NCBI GenBank assembly: GCA_020633295.1
Contig: JACKDW010000002.1
Location: 496,001-560,000, forward strand
Length of the DNA: 64,000 nt
Reading direction: 5' to 3'
Source: Myxococcales bacterium
Lineage (GTDB): Bacteria; Myxococcota_A; Polyangia; Nannocystales; Nannocystaceae
Shown: positions 36,543-48,238 of the stretch, in pieces
How positions within the stretch are numbered: the stretch's first letter is position 1
Layout: each line of letters opens with the position of its first letter
The notes under the pieces: generated by a model
Databases searched by the model: none
What the model was told of the DNA's origin: nothing
The model's input: the letters and a program-made list of their open reading frames with translations, nothing else
Translations under genes and position numbers: made by a program

Positions 36543-36573
36543 CGCGCCGCGGCCGTCGATCGGTCGCGGCGCG
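36543..36573. terminator. 13-bp hairpin between convergent genes
   Basis: Left arm 36543-36555 and right arm 36561-36573 pair along 13 bp with one G-T wobble around the loop TCGAT. It lies between the DUF2147 stop and the priA stop, so it can serve either direction. No T-run is present. Confidence 0.5.
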
Positions 36574-36629
36574 CTCGCGACCAGCACCCAAGCGCGGCGC
36601 GAGAGAACATCACTCTTAGAACAGGCTCT

Positions 36630-39200
36630 TCAGAGCAGGCTCTGTGGGTCGACGTCGACGGTCGCGGTCGTCGCGGTCGCGCTCGAGCCGTCCGCGCCGA
36701 GACGGGGTCGAAGCCCGCGCAGCAGCCAGCGCAGCGGCGCGCGGGCCTGGGCGCGCAGCAGCAGCTGCCAGCGCGTGCGCTTGTTAATGCGCTCGATCGG
36801 GGACGGGACGGGGCCCAGCAGCGCCACGGGCTCGCCCTCGCCCTCGTGCTGGGCGAGGATCTGCGCGACGCCCACCCGCAGGAGCTCGGCGAGCGCGCCG
36901 GCGCGCCGCTTCACCGCCTCCTCCTCGGGCCCGGAGACGCGGACCAGCGCGAGGTGACCGAAGGGCGGGTTGCCGAGCTCGCGCCGCCGCGCCAGCTCCC
37001 AGGTCGCGAACTCCTCGAAGTCGTGGGTGCGCGCGCAGGTGATCGCGGGGTGCTGCACCGCGTAGGCCTGCATCAGGACGCGCCCGGGGCGATCGCCGCG
37101 ACCTGCCCGACCGGCCACCTGCGTGATCAGCTGAAACGTCCGCTCGGCCGCGCGGAGGTCGGGGAGCCCGAGCCCGTGATCGGCCTGCAGGATCCCGACC
37201 AGCGTCACGCCGGGGAAGTCGTGGCCCTTCGAGAGCATCTGCGTGCCGACGAGCACGTTGCCCTCGCCCGCGCGGAACGCCGCGAGCGTGTCGACGAGCC
37301 CGCGGCCGCGGCTCGTGTCGCGATCGAGCCGCAGCACGCGGGCGCCCTCGACCTCGCGCGTGACCGCGAGCTCGACGCGCTCGGTGCCGGCGTTGCCGTG
37401 CAGCAGCTCGCCCTCGCCGCACGCCTTGCAGCGCTCCGGCGGCGCCTCGATGTGCCCGCACAGGTGACACAGCAGCCGGTTGCGCCGCAGGTGGTAGGTC
37501 ATCGACGGCGCGCTGCAGTCCGGGCACTGCGTGAGCGCGCCGCAGGACTCGCACACGAGCGTCGTCGCGAAGCCGCGGCGGTTGAGGAACAGGATCGCCT
37601 GCTCGCCGGCGTTGACCGTGTCGCGCAGCGCTCGCAGCAGCCGCGCGGTTAACATGGTCTCTGGATCAGGTCGGTGCACCGAGAGCGGCACGAGCTCGAC
37701 CGACGGCAGCGGCCGCGCGGTGGGGCGCGTGGTCAGCCGCAGCCAGCGGAAGTGACCGGCGCGCGCGCGTTCGAAGGTCTCGAGCGAGGGCGTCGCGCTG
37801 CCGAGCACGGCCACCGCCGAGAGCGCGCGCGCCCGCACCAGCGCGACGTCGCGGGCGCTGTAGCGGACGCCCTCCTCCTGCTTGAACGAGGCGTCGTGCT
37901 CCTCGTCGACGACGATCACGCGCAGGTCCTCGATCGGCGCGAACACGGCCGAGCGCGCGCCGATGACGATACGCACCTGACCCGCGCGGATCTGCTGCCA
38001 GGCGTCGAGGCGCTGGCGCGGCGTGAGCCCGCTGTGCAGCACCGCGACCGTGTCGCCGAAGCGCCCGCGGAAGCGATCGGAGAGCTGCGGCGTCAGGGCG
38101 ATCTCGGGGACCAGCACGATCGCGCCGCCGCCCTGCGCGAGCGCGTGGGCGATGAGCTGCAGGTAGACCTCGGTCTTGCCGCTGCCCGTGATCCCGTGCA
38201 GCAGCGAGGTCGTGAACACGCGCGCGTCGACGTCCGCGCGCAGCTGCTCGAGCGCGCGCGCCTGATCCTGCGTCGGCGCCTGCGGCGAGCTGCGCTCGAC
38301 CTCGCCGGTCGCGAAGGGATCGAGCAGCCGCGGGCGCTCCTCCACGACCACGAGCCCGGCGGCGAGCAGCGGCTTGATCAGCTGACGCACCCGCGGGAAC
38401 GGCCCGCGCAGCTCGCCGAGCGCGACCCAGCTGCCCTCCGGCGCCGTCTCGAGGACATCGAGCAGCGCGCGTCGCTGCTTGCTGCGACCGATCACGCGAT
38501 GGATCGCGTCCTCGTCCGCGCTCGAGCGCCGGAGGTAGTCGGTGCGACGAAAGTGCAGCTCGACGCGCGCGCGCTCGTCCTCGGCGTCCTCCCAGCGCAG
38601 CGCGCACAGGCCCGCGTCGACCAGCGCCGTCAGCTCCTTGAGCGCCCTCGGGATCCGCGGCTTGATCGAGCCGAGCTTCGAGACCGCGAGGCGTTGACCT
38701 CGAGCGGTCGCGATGGCCAGGAGCAGGCGCTGCCGCGGGCGAGGCAGCGGCGCGGCAGCTTGCGCGCGCAGCAGCGGCGCCTCGGCCTCGGCGTCCGCGA
38801 AGCGCGTGGGCGCGAGCTGCCGCGCCAGGGCCTCGCCGTCGGGCGTCAGCGAGACCTCGCGCGCGTCCGCCCCGGTCATCAGGCCCGGCAGCGCGAGCCG
38901 GTAGACCTCGCCGATCGGCGCGACGTAGTAGCTCGAGATCCACTCGCAGAGCTCTACGAGGTCGCGGGTCAGCGCCGGGCGCTCGGCGGGGTCGAGGCGC
39001 TCGTGGAGCTCTCGCAGGCGCTCGCCCGCGACCTGCTCGGCGGGGCCCGGGCGCACGACGCCGACCAAACCACGTGACCCAAAGGGCACGAGCACGCGCG
39101 CGCCGACGGGGACCTCGCCGACGCGACCTGGGCACGCGTAGGTGAAGCCCGAGTCGACGGCGACCGGCAGCGCGACCGAGACGAGCGAGCGCTCGCTCAC
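36630..39200 (-). CDS. priA: Primosomal protein N' (replication restart helicase)
   Basis: An 856-aa superfamily 2 helicase from GTG 39200. Order of parts: a 3'-DNA-binding domain (VSVALPVAVDSGFTYACPG), a winged-helix region, and Walker A HGITGSGKTEVYLQL. Next come the DEEH box IVVDEEHDASFKQ and helicase motifs, including LGSATPSLETF. Eight zinc-binding cysteines run from CESCGALTQCPDC to CHLCG and CKACG. TQMLSKGHDFPGVTLVG and QVAGRAGRGDRPG then complete the helicase core. It reloads DnaB at stalled forks. Its start overlaps the stop of the upstream membrane-protein gene by 4 nt. Confidence 0.95.
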   Translation of the reverse strand: MSERSLVSVALPVAVDSGFTYACPGRVGEVPVGARVLVPFGSRGLVGVVRPGPAEQVAGERLRELHERLDPAERPALTRDLVELCEWISSYYVAPIGEVYRLALPGLMTGADAREVSLTPDGEALARQLAPTRFADAEAEAPLLRAQAAAPLPRPRQRLLLAIATARGQRLAVSKLGSIKPRIPRALKELTALVDAGLCALRWEDAEDERARVELHFRRTDYLRRSSADEDAIHRVIGRSKQRRALLDVLETAPEGSWVALGELRGPFPRVRQLIKPLLAAGLVVVEERPRLLDPFATGEVERSSPQAPTQDQARALEQLRADVDARVFTTSLLHGITGSGKTEVYLQLIAHALAQGGGAIVLVPEIALTPQLSDRFRGRFGDTVAVLHSGLTPRQRLDAWQQIRAGQVRIVIGARSAVFAPIEDLRVIVVDEEHDASFKQEEGVRYSARDVALVRARALSAVAVLGSATPSLETFERARAGHFRWLRLTTRPTARPLPSVELVPLSVHRPDPETMLTARLLRALRDTVNAGEQAILFLNRRGFATTLVCESCGALTQCPDCSAPSMTYHLRRNRLLCHLCGHIEAPPERCKACGEGELLHGNAGTERVELAVTREVEGARVLRLDRDTSRGRGLVDTLAAFRAGEGNVLVGTQMLSKGHDFPGVTLVGILQADHGLGLPDLRAAERTFQLITQVAGRAGRGDRPGRVLMQAYAVQHPAITCARTHDFEEFATWELARRRELGNPPFGHLALVRVSGPEEEAVKRRAGALAELLRVGVAQILAQHEGEGEPVALLGPVPSPIERINKRTRWQLLLRAQARAPLRWLLRGLRPRLGADGSSATATTATVDVDPQSLL

Positions 39201-39844
39201 CGGCCCCCCCGCTCCCGGAGCTGCGCCGCGCGCTCCTCGAAGGTCTGATGCAGCGCGCTCCAGCGCGCGCGCGCGCTGAGGTGCCGCTCGGCGAGCCCCG
39301 CGGCCGCGAGCGCGAGCGCGGTCACGACCAGCGCGCGTGACCACCAACCAGACCAGAGCGCGGCGAGACCCTCCGTCCCCGCGTCCACCGCCCGCGCCGC
39401 GCCGGCCACGAGCCCCGCGCCGAGCAGCGCGTACAGCAGCGCGCCGACCAGCAGCGCCAACACGAGGTGCGCCGCGCCGCCGTGCTCGCGCCACGAGCCC
39501 ACACGCCCGAGTCGCCCCCGTCGCGCGCGGTCCAGCTGCCCTGCCCGCCCCGTGAGGGACGCGACCGCCAGCTCCGCCAGCGCGACCGCCAACAGCAGCG
39601 CGCCGACGACGGCCGCGAGGCCGGGGAGCGAGCACTCGGCCGCGCCCGCGCCCGCGCCGGTGTCCATCGCGCCGCGCCAACACTGCCCGAGGTCCGCCGT
39701 CACCGTCGCGATCGCCCACGGCGCGAGTAACACGATCACGACCGCGTGGGCCGAGAGCCGCAGCCAGCGCGACGTCGGGCGCAGGCCGGCCGCGTGCGCC
39801 TGCGCGAGCCGGCGGGGATCGGGCGCGATGCTCGGGCTGCTCAC
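39197..39844 (-). CDS. FlhB/SctU N-terminal-domain-like membrane protein without the cleavage domain
   Basis: A 215-aa protein from GTG 39844. It opens with PDPRRLAQAHAAGLRPTSRWL, which fits the TPxRLxxAxxxGxxxxS motif at the start of FlhB/SctU export-gate proteins. Four hydrophobic helices follow (about 32-50, 74-96, 124-146, 166-186), then an amphipathic basic tail (LSARARWSALHQTFEERAAQLRERGG) where FlhB continues into its linker. The whole cytoplasmic autocleavage domain with NPTH is missing. It could be an export-gate subunit reduced to its membrane part, or an unrelated four-helix protein. fliOPQR-like genes lie about 7.4 kb away. Confidence 0.45.
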   Translation of the reverse strand: MSSPSIAPDPRRLAQAHAAGLRPTSRWLRLSAHAVVIVLLAPWAIATVTADLGQCWRGAMDTGAGAGAAECSLPGLAAVVGALLLAVALAELAVASLTGRAGQLDRARRGRLGRVGSWREHGGAAHLVLALLVGALLYALLGAGLVAGAARAVDAGTEGLAALWSGWWSRALVVTALALAAAGLAERHLSARARWSALHQTFEERAAQLRERGGR

Positions 39845-39982
39845 GAGCGCTTGTGTAGCAAGGCGGCGCGCGACCAGCCAAGTTTCGACCCGCCGAACTT
39901 CACCCGTCTCTCCGACCGCCGACTTCGTCCGCGTCGCCGCTTGCGCGCCGGCGCGTTCGGACGTTCAATCATCGGGCAGCCC

Positions 39983-40582
39983 GTGCCGCATCGAGGACCC
40001 AGCTGTCGCCGCACGCGAATTCTCGACGCCGCGTGCTCGCTGCTTCGCCGTCAGGGCCCGGACAAGACCACCATCGCCCAGGTCGCGCGCGCCGCCAAGG
40101 TCGGCGTCGGCACCGTGTATCTCGAGTTCGCGTCGAAGGACGCGATCATCACCGCGCTCTCCGAGCGCCGACACGAGGGTGTGCTCGCGGCCATGCGCGC
40201 GGCCGCGTGCGCCCCGAACCGCAGCTTTGAATTGCGGCTCGCCGCGATCTTCGAGCGTCGCACCGCGCGCTTCCTCGAGCTCGCGGACGACGGCACCCAC
40301 GCCCCCTCGCTGCTGTGCGCCAACACCTGCGCCGCAGTGCGCGAGGCCTGCTCGAGCTTCCGCGAGGCGCAGATCGCCGTGATCGAGGACTTCCTGCGAC
40401 GCGCCCGCGAGGCCGACGCGCTGCGCGTCGAGCCCGACGCGCGCGCGGTCGCGAAGATCATCCTCCTCGCCCACGCCAGCTTCGAACCGCCGCAGCTGCT
40501 CACGCGCGCGCGCGACGAGATCGAGGCTGATCTTTCGGCCATGGTGCGGCTCATCCTCGACGGCCTCCGCCGTCGCGCCTGA
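39983..40582 (+). CDS. TetR-family transcriptional regulator
   Basis: A 199-aa regulator. The N-terminal helix-turn-helix is standard for the family: RRTRILDAACSLLRRQGPDKTTIAQVARAAKVGVGTVYLEFASKDAIITAL (quoted in pieces: RTRILDAACSLLRRQG, then TIAQVARAAKVGVGTVYLEF). The C-terminal helices form the ligand and dimer domain, with three cysteines around LLCANTCAAVREAC. GTG 39983 is the nearest start that keeps the DNA-binding helix intact; upstream codons are Arg/Pro-rich. Its target is unknown. Divergence from the FlhB-like gene over 138 bp makes that promoter one candidate. Confidence 0.82.
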   Translation: MPHRGPSCRRTRILDAACSLLRRQGPDKTTIAQVARAAKVGVGTVYLEFASKDAIITALSERRHEGVLAAMRAAACAPNRSFELRLAAIFERRTARFLELADDGTHAPSLLCANTCAAVREACSSFREAQIAVIEDFLRRAREADALRVEPDARAVAKIILLAHASFEPPQLLTRARDEIEADLSAMVRLILDGLRRRA

Positions 40583-40766
40583 ATCACGCGGTCAGGTCCG
40601 ACGAATCGCGGCGCACACTGAGAGGGTGCGAAGCCGCGAGACCGCTGCTCCTTACCGGATCGCCCTGGAGCGAAAACAAACCGGGTTGACGAGCGTTTGA
40701 ACGGTTTTAGGTTCTGTTCACGGCCCGCTCCGGGCCAGTGCGGCGAGCGCCGCGATGGAGAGACCC
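40583..40766. promoter_or_regulatory. Upstream region of lon
   Basis: This 184-bp gap contains TTGACG at 40686-40691 within an AT-richer stretch (CGTTTGAACGGTTTTAGGTTCTG), with only a weak TAGGTT at 40708-40713 as -10. A heat-shock-type or sigma-70 promoter is likely here but not resolved. A GGAGAG ribosome site sits at 40757-40762. Confidence 0.35.
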
Positions 40767-43196
<2,430 letters not shown>

Positions 43197-43285
43197 CGAG
43201 CGCTCCCCCAGCACGCGCTGACCGGGGTCCGCCCCAGAAAGGAAGGTCTCACTCCCCCCCTTGCAGAACGCATCGTTCTTGGTCC

Positions 43286-43326
43286 CGCGGGGGACGGCGC
43301 CGCGCGCCGTCCCCCGCGTCTTCTTT
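43286..43326 (+). terminator. Rho-independent terminator of lon
   Basis: A perfect 14-bp stem (CGCGGGGGACGGCG at 43286-43299 with CGCCGTCCCCCGCG at 43305-43318) has the loop CCGCG and is followed by TCTTCTTT. This is the clearest intrinsic terminator in the window. Confidence 0.88.
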
Positions 43327-43360
43327 GGTTGGTCGTCGGCCGGGCACGCGCGGCGGCGGC

Positions 43361-44614
43361 TCACTCGCACATCAGCGCTACGTCGAGCGAGTCGCCGTCC
43401 GCGAAGCGATCACAGGCGTCGCCGCACAGCTCCATCGAGCTCAGCGCGCCCTCGTCGTCGGTGACCGCCCGCCACCCGCTGGCGTCGTCGCACGCGTCGA
43501 CGCGCGCGAGCGCCTCGCCGTCGAGGTAGACGCCGAGCGCGTCGGGCGTGTACGCGCCCCCGAGCTCCGGCGAGAACACGCACTGACGCGCGCGCGCGAG
43601 GTCACGCAGCTCCGACCGCAGCGCGTCGACGTCCTCGGGCTCGAAGTACGCCTGGTCGACGCCCATCGGGCGCCCGCCCGCGAGCCCGAGCTTGTTGAGC
43701 GCCGCGTAGGGGTTGACCGCGGGGATCAGGTAGCCGTCGAGCTCGACCTGGATGCCGACGACGAAGGTCGGGATCCCGTGCTCCTCGTGCAGCGTCGTGA
43801 GCAACGCCGGCACGGCGCCGTCGTGCTGCTCGAAGGTCTTCTCCGACCCCTCGGCGCAATTGGCCGCGCCGTCCGTCAGCAGCACGATCGCCTGCGGCTC
43901 GCCCGTGCCCGTCGCGATCAGGTGATCCGCAGCCGCCGTGACCGCCGCGCGGATCGGCGTCGCCCCGTAGAAGCCGCCCGCGTTCGCGCTCGGGATCACG
44001 CTGTAGAGCGCCTTGAGCGGATCCGCGGGCGCCTCGCCGTCGAGCGCGAGCGCCGGCGCGACCCCGACCTCGCACTCGCTCCCGGCGACGTCGGGATCCC
44101 CCTGCGCGGACGGGAACAGCTGCGCGCCGAAGCGCGCGCGCGCGTCGAGCGAGGGGACCAGCTCGCCGAGCAGCTCGTGGAGCTCGGCCCAGCGCGTCGT
44201 CTCCTCGGCCTCGGAGTCGGGCCCGAAGTAGCTCTCGTGGAGCGTGTGCACCATGCTGCTCGAGCGATCGATCACCAGCATGATCTCGGGCGTCACCTCC
44301 GGCGCCGCGAACGAGAGCACCTCACACTGCTCCGGCGTCGAGTCGCCCGCGCCGGTCGACGCGTCGTCGCCGGTCGTCGTCGTGTCGTCCCCGGTCGTCG
44401 CGTCGCCCGTGGTCGCGTCGGCGTCGTCGCCGGTCGTCGCCGCGGGCTCCTCGTCGTCGTCCTCACCCGACGAGTCGCCGGCGTCCCCGAGGTCGCCGGC
44501 GCTGACGAAGGCCGCGCCGCCGTCGCCTGGGCCCACGGCGCAGGCCGTGGCGAGGGCGCAGAGCGAGAGGATCGAGATCGGGGTGGCGAACAGCGAGCGA
44601 GTGATGGTCATCAT
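43361..44614 (-). CDS. von Willebrand A-domain lipoprotein
   Basis: A 417-aa protein from ATG 44614, with GGAGCCCC upstream. The signal sequence ends in ALATACAVG, with the lipobox Cys near residue 25. A linker of Asp/Thr/Gly repeats (ATTGDDADATTGDATTGDD) follows. The vWA domain starts EIMLVIDRSSSMVHTL, a complete DxSxS MIDAS for metal-dependent ligand binding. It continues through QAIVLLTDGAANC and IPTFVVGIQVELDGYL. Eight or more cysteines in the last third imply disulfides. It is probably a surface-exposed adhesin or receptor. The gene converges with lon. Confidence 0.82.
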   Translation of the reverse strand: MMTITRSLFATPISILSLCALATACAVGPGDGGAAFVSAGDLGDAGDSSGEDDDEEPAATTGDDADATTGDATTGDDTTTTGDDASTGAGDSTPEQCEVLSFAAPEVTPEIMLVIDRSSSMVHTLHESYFGPDSEAEETTRWAELHELLGELVPSLDARARFGAQLFPSAQGDPDVAGSECEVGVAPALALDGEAPADPLKALYSVIPSANAGGFYGATPIRAAVTAAADHLIATGTGEPQAIVLLTDGAANCAEGSEKTFEQHDGAVPALLTTLHEEHGIPTFVVGIQVELDGYLIPAVNPYAALNKLGLAGGRPMGVDQAYFEPEDVDALRSELRDLARARQCVFSPELGGAYTPDALGVYLDGEALARVDACDDASGWRAVTDDEGALSSMELCGDACDRFADGDSLDVALMCE

Positions 44615-44642
44615 GGGGCTCCGAGTCATCCGTGACGCGCCC

Positions 44643-44664
44643 GCGAAGTCGCGCGACTTCGCGT
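44643..44664. repeat. 22-bp perfect palindrome in the vWA leader
   Basis: CGCGAAGTCGC is followed directly by its exact complement GCGACTTCGCG. The palindrome lies 28 bp before the ATG of the minus-strand vWA gene. It can be a dimeric regulator site or a leader hairpin. Confidence 0.7.
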
Positions 44665-44800
44665 CCTGGGCGGTGTCTCCGTAAGCGTCGGAGGCCGGCT
44701 GTTCGGATTAACTTCGCGCCCCGAAAAATCCGCACGTACACCCACCCACTCGCGCGCGCCTGTGCGGCCGCGCTGAGCGCACGATCGCGCGCGCCCGCGC

Positions 44801-44830
44801 TGCGGAATCGAACCCCCTGCGACCTGATTT
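44801..44830 (-). other. tRNA-3'-half-like segment
   Basis: On the minus strand the sequence AAATCAGGTCGCAGGGGG continues into TTCGATTCCGCAG. This resembles the variable loop, T-stem and T-loop (GGTTCGATTCC) of a tRNA. The T-stem pairs poorly, and no acceptor or D-arm is visible. At most a remnant. Confidence 0.25.
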
Positions 44831-44857
44831 GACTTGTCCTCTGCGGGGCGATTTACT
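44829..44857 (+). promoter_or_regulatory. Promoter candidate for the second Ser/Thr kinase
   Basis: TTGACT (44829-44834) and TTTACT (44852-44857) are separated by exactly 17 bp. The predicted start point near 44864 coincides with the TTG at 44865. Confidence 0.5.
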
Positions 44858-44864
44858 GAACGCG

Positions 44865-45794
<930 letters not shown>

Positions 45795-45805
45795 CAGGCG
45801 GCTCG

Positions 45806-47191
45806 CTACAGGCCGACGCGCGCGATCACCTCGAGGTAGCGCGGCGCGAGGTTGTCGAGCTCCAGCACCGCGATGTCGCTCGAGAGCGTATTGACGACGT
45901 ACAGCCGCTCGCGCGCCACGTCGACCACCAGCTCGTTCGCGCCGTCCCCGACGCGCGCGGTCGCGATCACGGTGAAGGTGTTGAGCCCGACCACCGCGAC
46001 CTCCCCCTCGCTGTAGCAGCTCACGAAGGCCAACCACTCGCGCCCCTCGGGCCGGAACACCTCGAGCTGATTCGGGTAGTGGCACAGGGCCACCGTGTCG
46101 CGCGTCTCGTTGAGCGGGACCCCGTCGACGATCCGCGTGTCCACGCGACTCAAGGCCGGCGGCGTCGTGTGCACGACGAGCATGCGCTCGCCGGTCTGCG
46201 GGTCTTCGAACTCCAGATCGCCCATGTACGGACGATCGGCCACGGTGTACGGGTTCGCGCCCGCCAGCGTCACGTTCTGCTCCGGGAGCAGCACATCGAG
46301 GCCGATCGCCACCGAGAACTGACGCACCCCCGGCCAGTGCCGCTGCGTGGCGTAGAGCGCCGGCCGTGCGCACTCCTCGTCCCGCTCCGGCGGGTTCTCG
46401 GGGTCACACACCCGCTGCGCGACCGCGAAGCCGCCGGCGTGCCCCGTCTCCGTGAGCGCGTCCTCGAGGAAGAACTCGGTCTGAACATCCACGATCTCGG
46501 GGCCCGCGCCGCCGTCCAGCGCGATCAAGGTCATCGAGCCGCCGAGGAGGTGGGGCAAGTAGGCGAAGCGAAAGCCCTGCTCATCGACGAACAGGCGCGC
46601 GGGGTCGATGGGCAGCGCGGCCCCCTGCGGCGAGTTACCGACCGTGCGCAGCGTATGGACCTCGTCGCAGCGACCGTCCCCGTCCTGCCCGCAGTCGACC
46701 CGGAGGCCGGCCGCGTCCGGCAGGACATCGATCCACGTCACCGTGCGATCGACGCTCGACGGGATCATCAGGCGCAGCGGCCCGCTCGCGCCGGCCGGGA
46801 GATCGGCGGCGATGTTCGTCGCGCCGCTCGGCAGGCGCAGCGTCCGCTCGTCGTCGATCAAGTACCGCTCGTCGCACTCGAGCTCCGCGGGCGCGAGCAA
46901 CGACACGCGACACGGCCGCTCGGCCGTCGTCTCGGCGCCCGGCGGCCCGGGCTCCGCGAGCCCGTCCTCCAGCGCCTCGAGATCGACCGCGACGAGCGAG
47001 CCGGTGAGGTGCTCGCCGTCGAGGTTGCTGTTGGCCACGAGCAGGTATCGACTCTCCGGGCCGAGCAGCGCGCCGGTCGGCAGTCGGATCACGTCGGGCT
47101 CGAGCGCGGACAACATCCCGTCCGAGCAGCCCGCGATCCACAGCAGGGCCAACGGGAGCGATCGCGCGAAGCCACGCATACGCCCAAGCAT
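45806..47191 (-). CDS. Lipoprotein with predicted beta-propeller
   Basis: A 461-aa protein. The signal sequence SLPLALLWIAGCSDG gives a lipobox Cys near residue 20. The remainder alternates short strands in YVTN/SMP-30-like blade patterns: SRYLLVANSNLDG, GSLVAVDLEAL, EVAVVGLNTFTVIATARVGDGANELVVD and RLYVVNTLSSDIAVLELD. Several cysteine pairs and acidic Asp-rich loops suggest extracytoplasmic folding. ATG 47191 is used; ATG 47179 is also acceptable. The open frame continues upstream but lacks coding character. Role unknown, possibly ligand or polymer binding at the cell surface. Confidence 0.75.
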   Translation of the reverse strand: MLGRMRGFARSLPLALLWIAGCSDGMLSALEPDVIRLPTGALLGPESRYLLVANSNLDGEHLTGSLVAVDLEALEDGLAEPGPPGAETTAERPCRVSLLAPAELECDERYLIDDERTLRLPSGATNIAADLPAGASGPLRLMIPSSVDRTVTWIDVLPDAAGLRVDCGQDGDGRCDEVHTLRTVGNSPQGAALPIDPARLFVDEQGFRFAYLPHLLGGSMTLIALDGGAGPEIVDVQTEFFLEDALTETGHAGGFAVAQRVCDPENPPERDEECARPALYATQRHWPGVRQFSVAIGLDVLLPEQNVTLAGANPYTVADRPYMGDLEFEDPQTGERMLVVHTTPPALSRVDTRIVDGVPLNETRDTVALCHYPNQLEVFRPEGREWLAFVSCYSEGEVAVVGLNTFTVIATARVGDGANELVVDVARERLYVVNTLSSDIAVLELDNLAPRYLEVIARVGL

Positions 47192-47246
47192 CGCATAGGA
47201 ATGGGCGTGGCTCGCCCACGAGGACGCGTTCACCCTCAATCGCGAG

Positions 47247-47960
47247 TTATGGCCGCCCCAGCGCGCTCGCCCACAACTCCGGGTACGCATCCCAAGAGGC
47301 CGCCAGGGCCGCGAGCGCGAGCGCCGTTGACGCCCAGGGACGAAGAGCCTCGACCAGCCCCTGCACAGACCGCGGTCCACGCCCGACGACGCGCGTGACG
47401 ACATCCGTGAGCGCCGCGCACAGCAGCACTGGGGTCGCCAAGGCCAGCGCGAGGACCACCAGCGCGCGCGCGGCCAACACGAGCTCCGCGAGCCCGTCGG
47501 CGACCGTCAGCGCCCACTGCTCCGGCCGCCCGGGAGGCCAGAGCTCCACGCTCCACCACAACGCCGCGAGCAGCGGCCGGTGAAGCCCCAGCGCGAGCGC
47601 GCAGCCTGCCGCCAACACGACCAACAACATCGCCAGACCGCGACCGCCCTGCCCGCCAGCGCCCGGCACCAGGAGCTGGGACGAGACGCCCGCCGCCCCG
47701 AGCAACGCGTACCCCGAGAGGCTCGCCCACTGACCGAGCACGCTCCCGAGCGCAAATTCGAACAGGAAGCCGACCAGCAGCGCGCTGGTCAACACCTCCG
47801 GCTGCGCGGGCTCCACCACCGCGAACGCCAGGACCGTCGCGAACACGGCCGCCCCCGCTTCCCATAGCGCCGGTGAACCGACCGCCTCGCGCAGGACGAC
47901 CTGCACCCGCAGGAGCGCCCAAAAGCGCGTGGCCACCAGCAGCCACGGCCACGGGCTCAC
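47247..47960 (-). CDS. fliR: Type III export-gate protein FliR/SctT-like
   Basis: A 237-aa polytopic protein from GTG 47960, overlapping the fliQ stop (GTGA). Six hydrophobic helices are arranged as in FliR/SctT. The second region FATVLAFAVVEPAQPEVLTS is followed by the signature LLVGFLFEFALGSVLGQWASLSGYALL. The C-terminal helices include ALVVLALALATPVLLCAALTDVVTR. FliR/SctT forms the export pore with FliP and FliQ. The sequence is divergent and shorter than flagellar FliR (about 260 aa). It ends the four-gene set; nothing of the type III system follows on this strand. Confidence 0.75.
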   Translation of the reverse strand: MSPWPWLLVATRFWALLRVQVVLREAVGSPALWEAGAAVFATVLAFAVVEPAQPEVLTSALLVGFLFEFALGSVLGQWASLSGYALLGAAGVSSQLLVPGAGGQGGRGLAMLLVVLAAGCALALGLHRPLLAALWWSVELWPPGRPEQWALTVADGLAELVLAARALVVLALALATPVLLCAALTDVVTRVVGRGPRSVQGLVEALRPWASTALALAALAASWDAYPELWASALGRP

Positions 47961-48238
47961 CGGCGACCGCCTACGGCCGCCAGCGCCCCCCACGCCTGCT
48001 CGGTGAGGGAGATCGTCTCCTCGACCAGCGCGCCGCCCAGGCTGTACAGCGCGACGCCCACCGCCACGGCCCGAACGACCACGGGCAGCGCGGTGTCGCT
48101 CAGACCCACGCGGTGGAAGATCACGCCGAAGATCGCCGCCGCCGCGCAGCACGCCACGACCACCGGCAGCAGCTCAAACGCGGCGAACGACAGGCCCTCG
48201 CGCGCGATCTCCAGCGCCCCGACGTCGACCATCGTCAC
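47957..48238 (-). CDS. fliQ: Type III export-gate protein FliQ/SctS-like
   Basis: A 93-aa protein with two hydrophobic helices in a hairpin (about 17-42 and 55-77), the FliQ/SctS architecture. The opening GALEIAREGLSFAAFELLPVV corresponds to the family's first amphipathic part and helix. GTG 48238 is preferred over ATG 48232: a GGAGG sits 7 nt before the GTG, and the GTG overlaps the fliP stop (GTGA) as in the next junction. Four copies normally assemble in the export gate. Confidence 0.75.
   Translation of the reverse strand: MTMVDVGALEIAREGLSFAAFELLPVVVACCAAAAIFGVIFHRVGLSDTALPVVVRAVAVGVALYSLGGALVEETISLTEQAWGALAAVGGRR

Noticed and set aside
36543..36573. Calling the 13-bp hairpin a firm intrinsic terminator
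   Set aside because: The stem is strong but neither side has a T-run, so it is listed only with moderate confidence.
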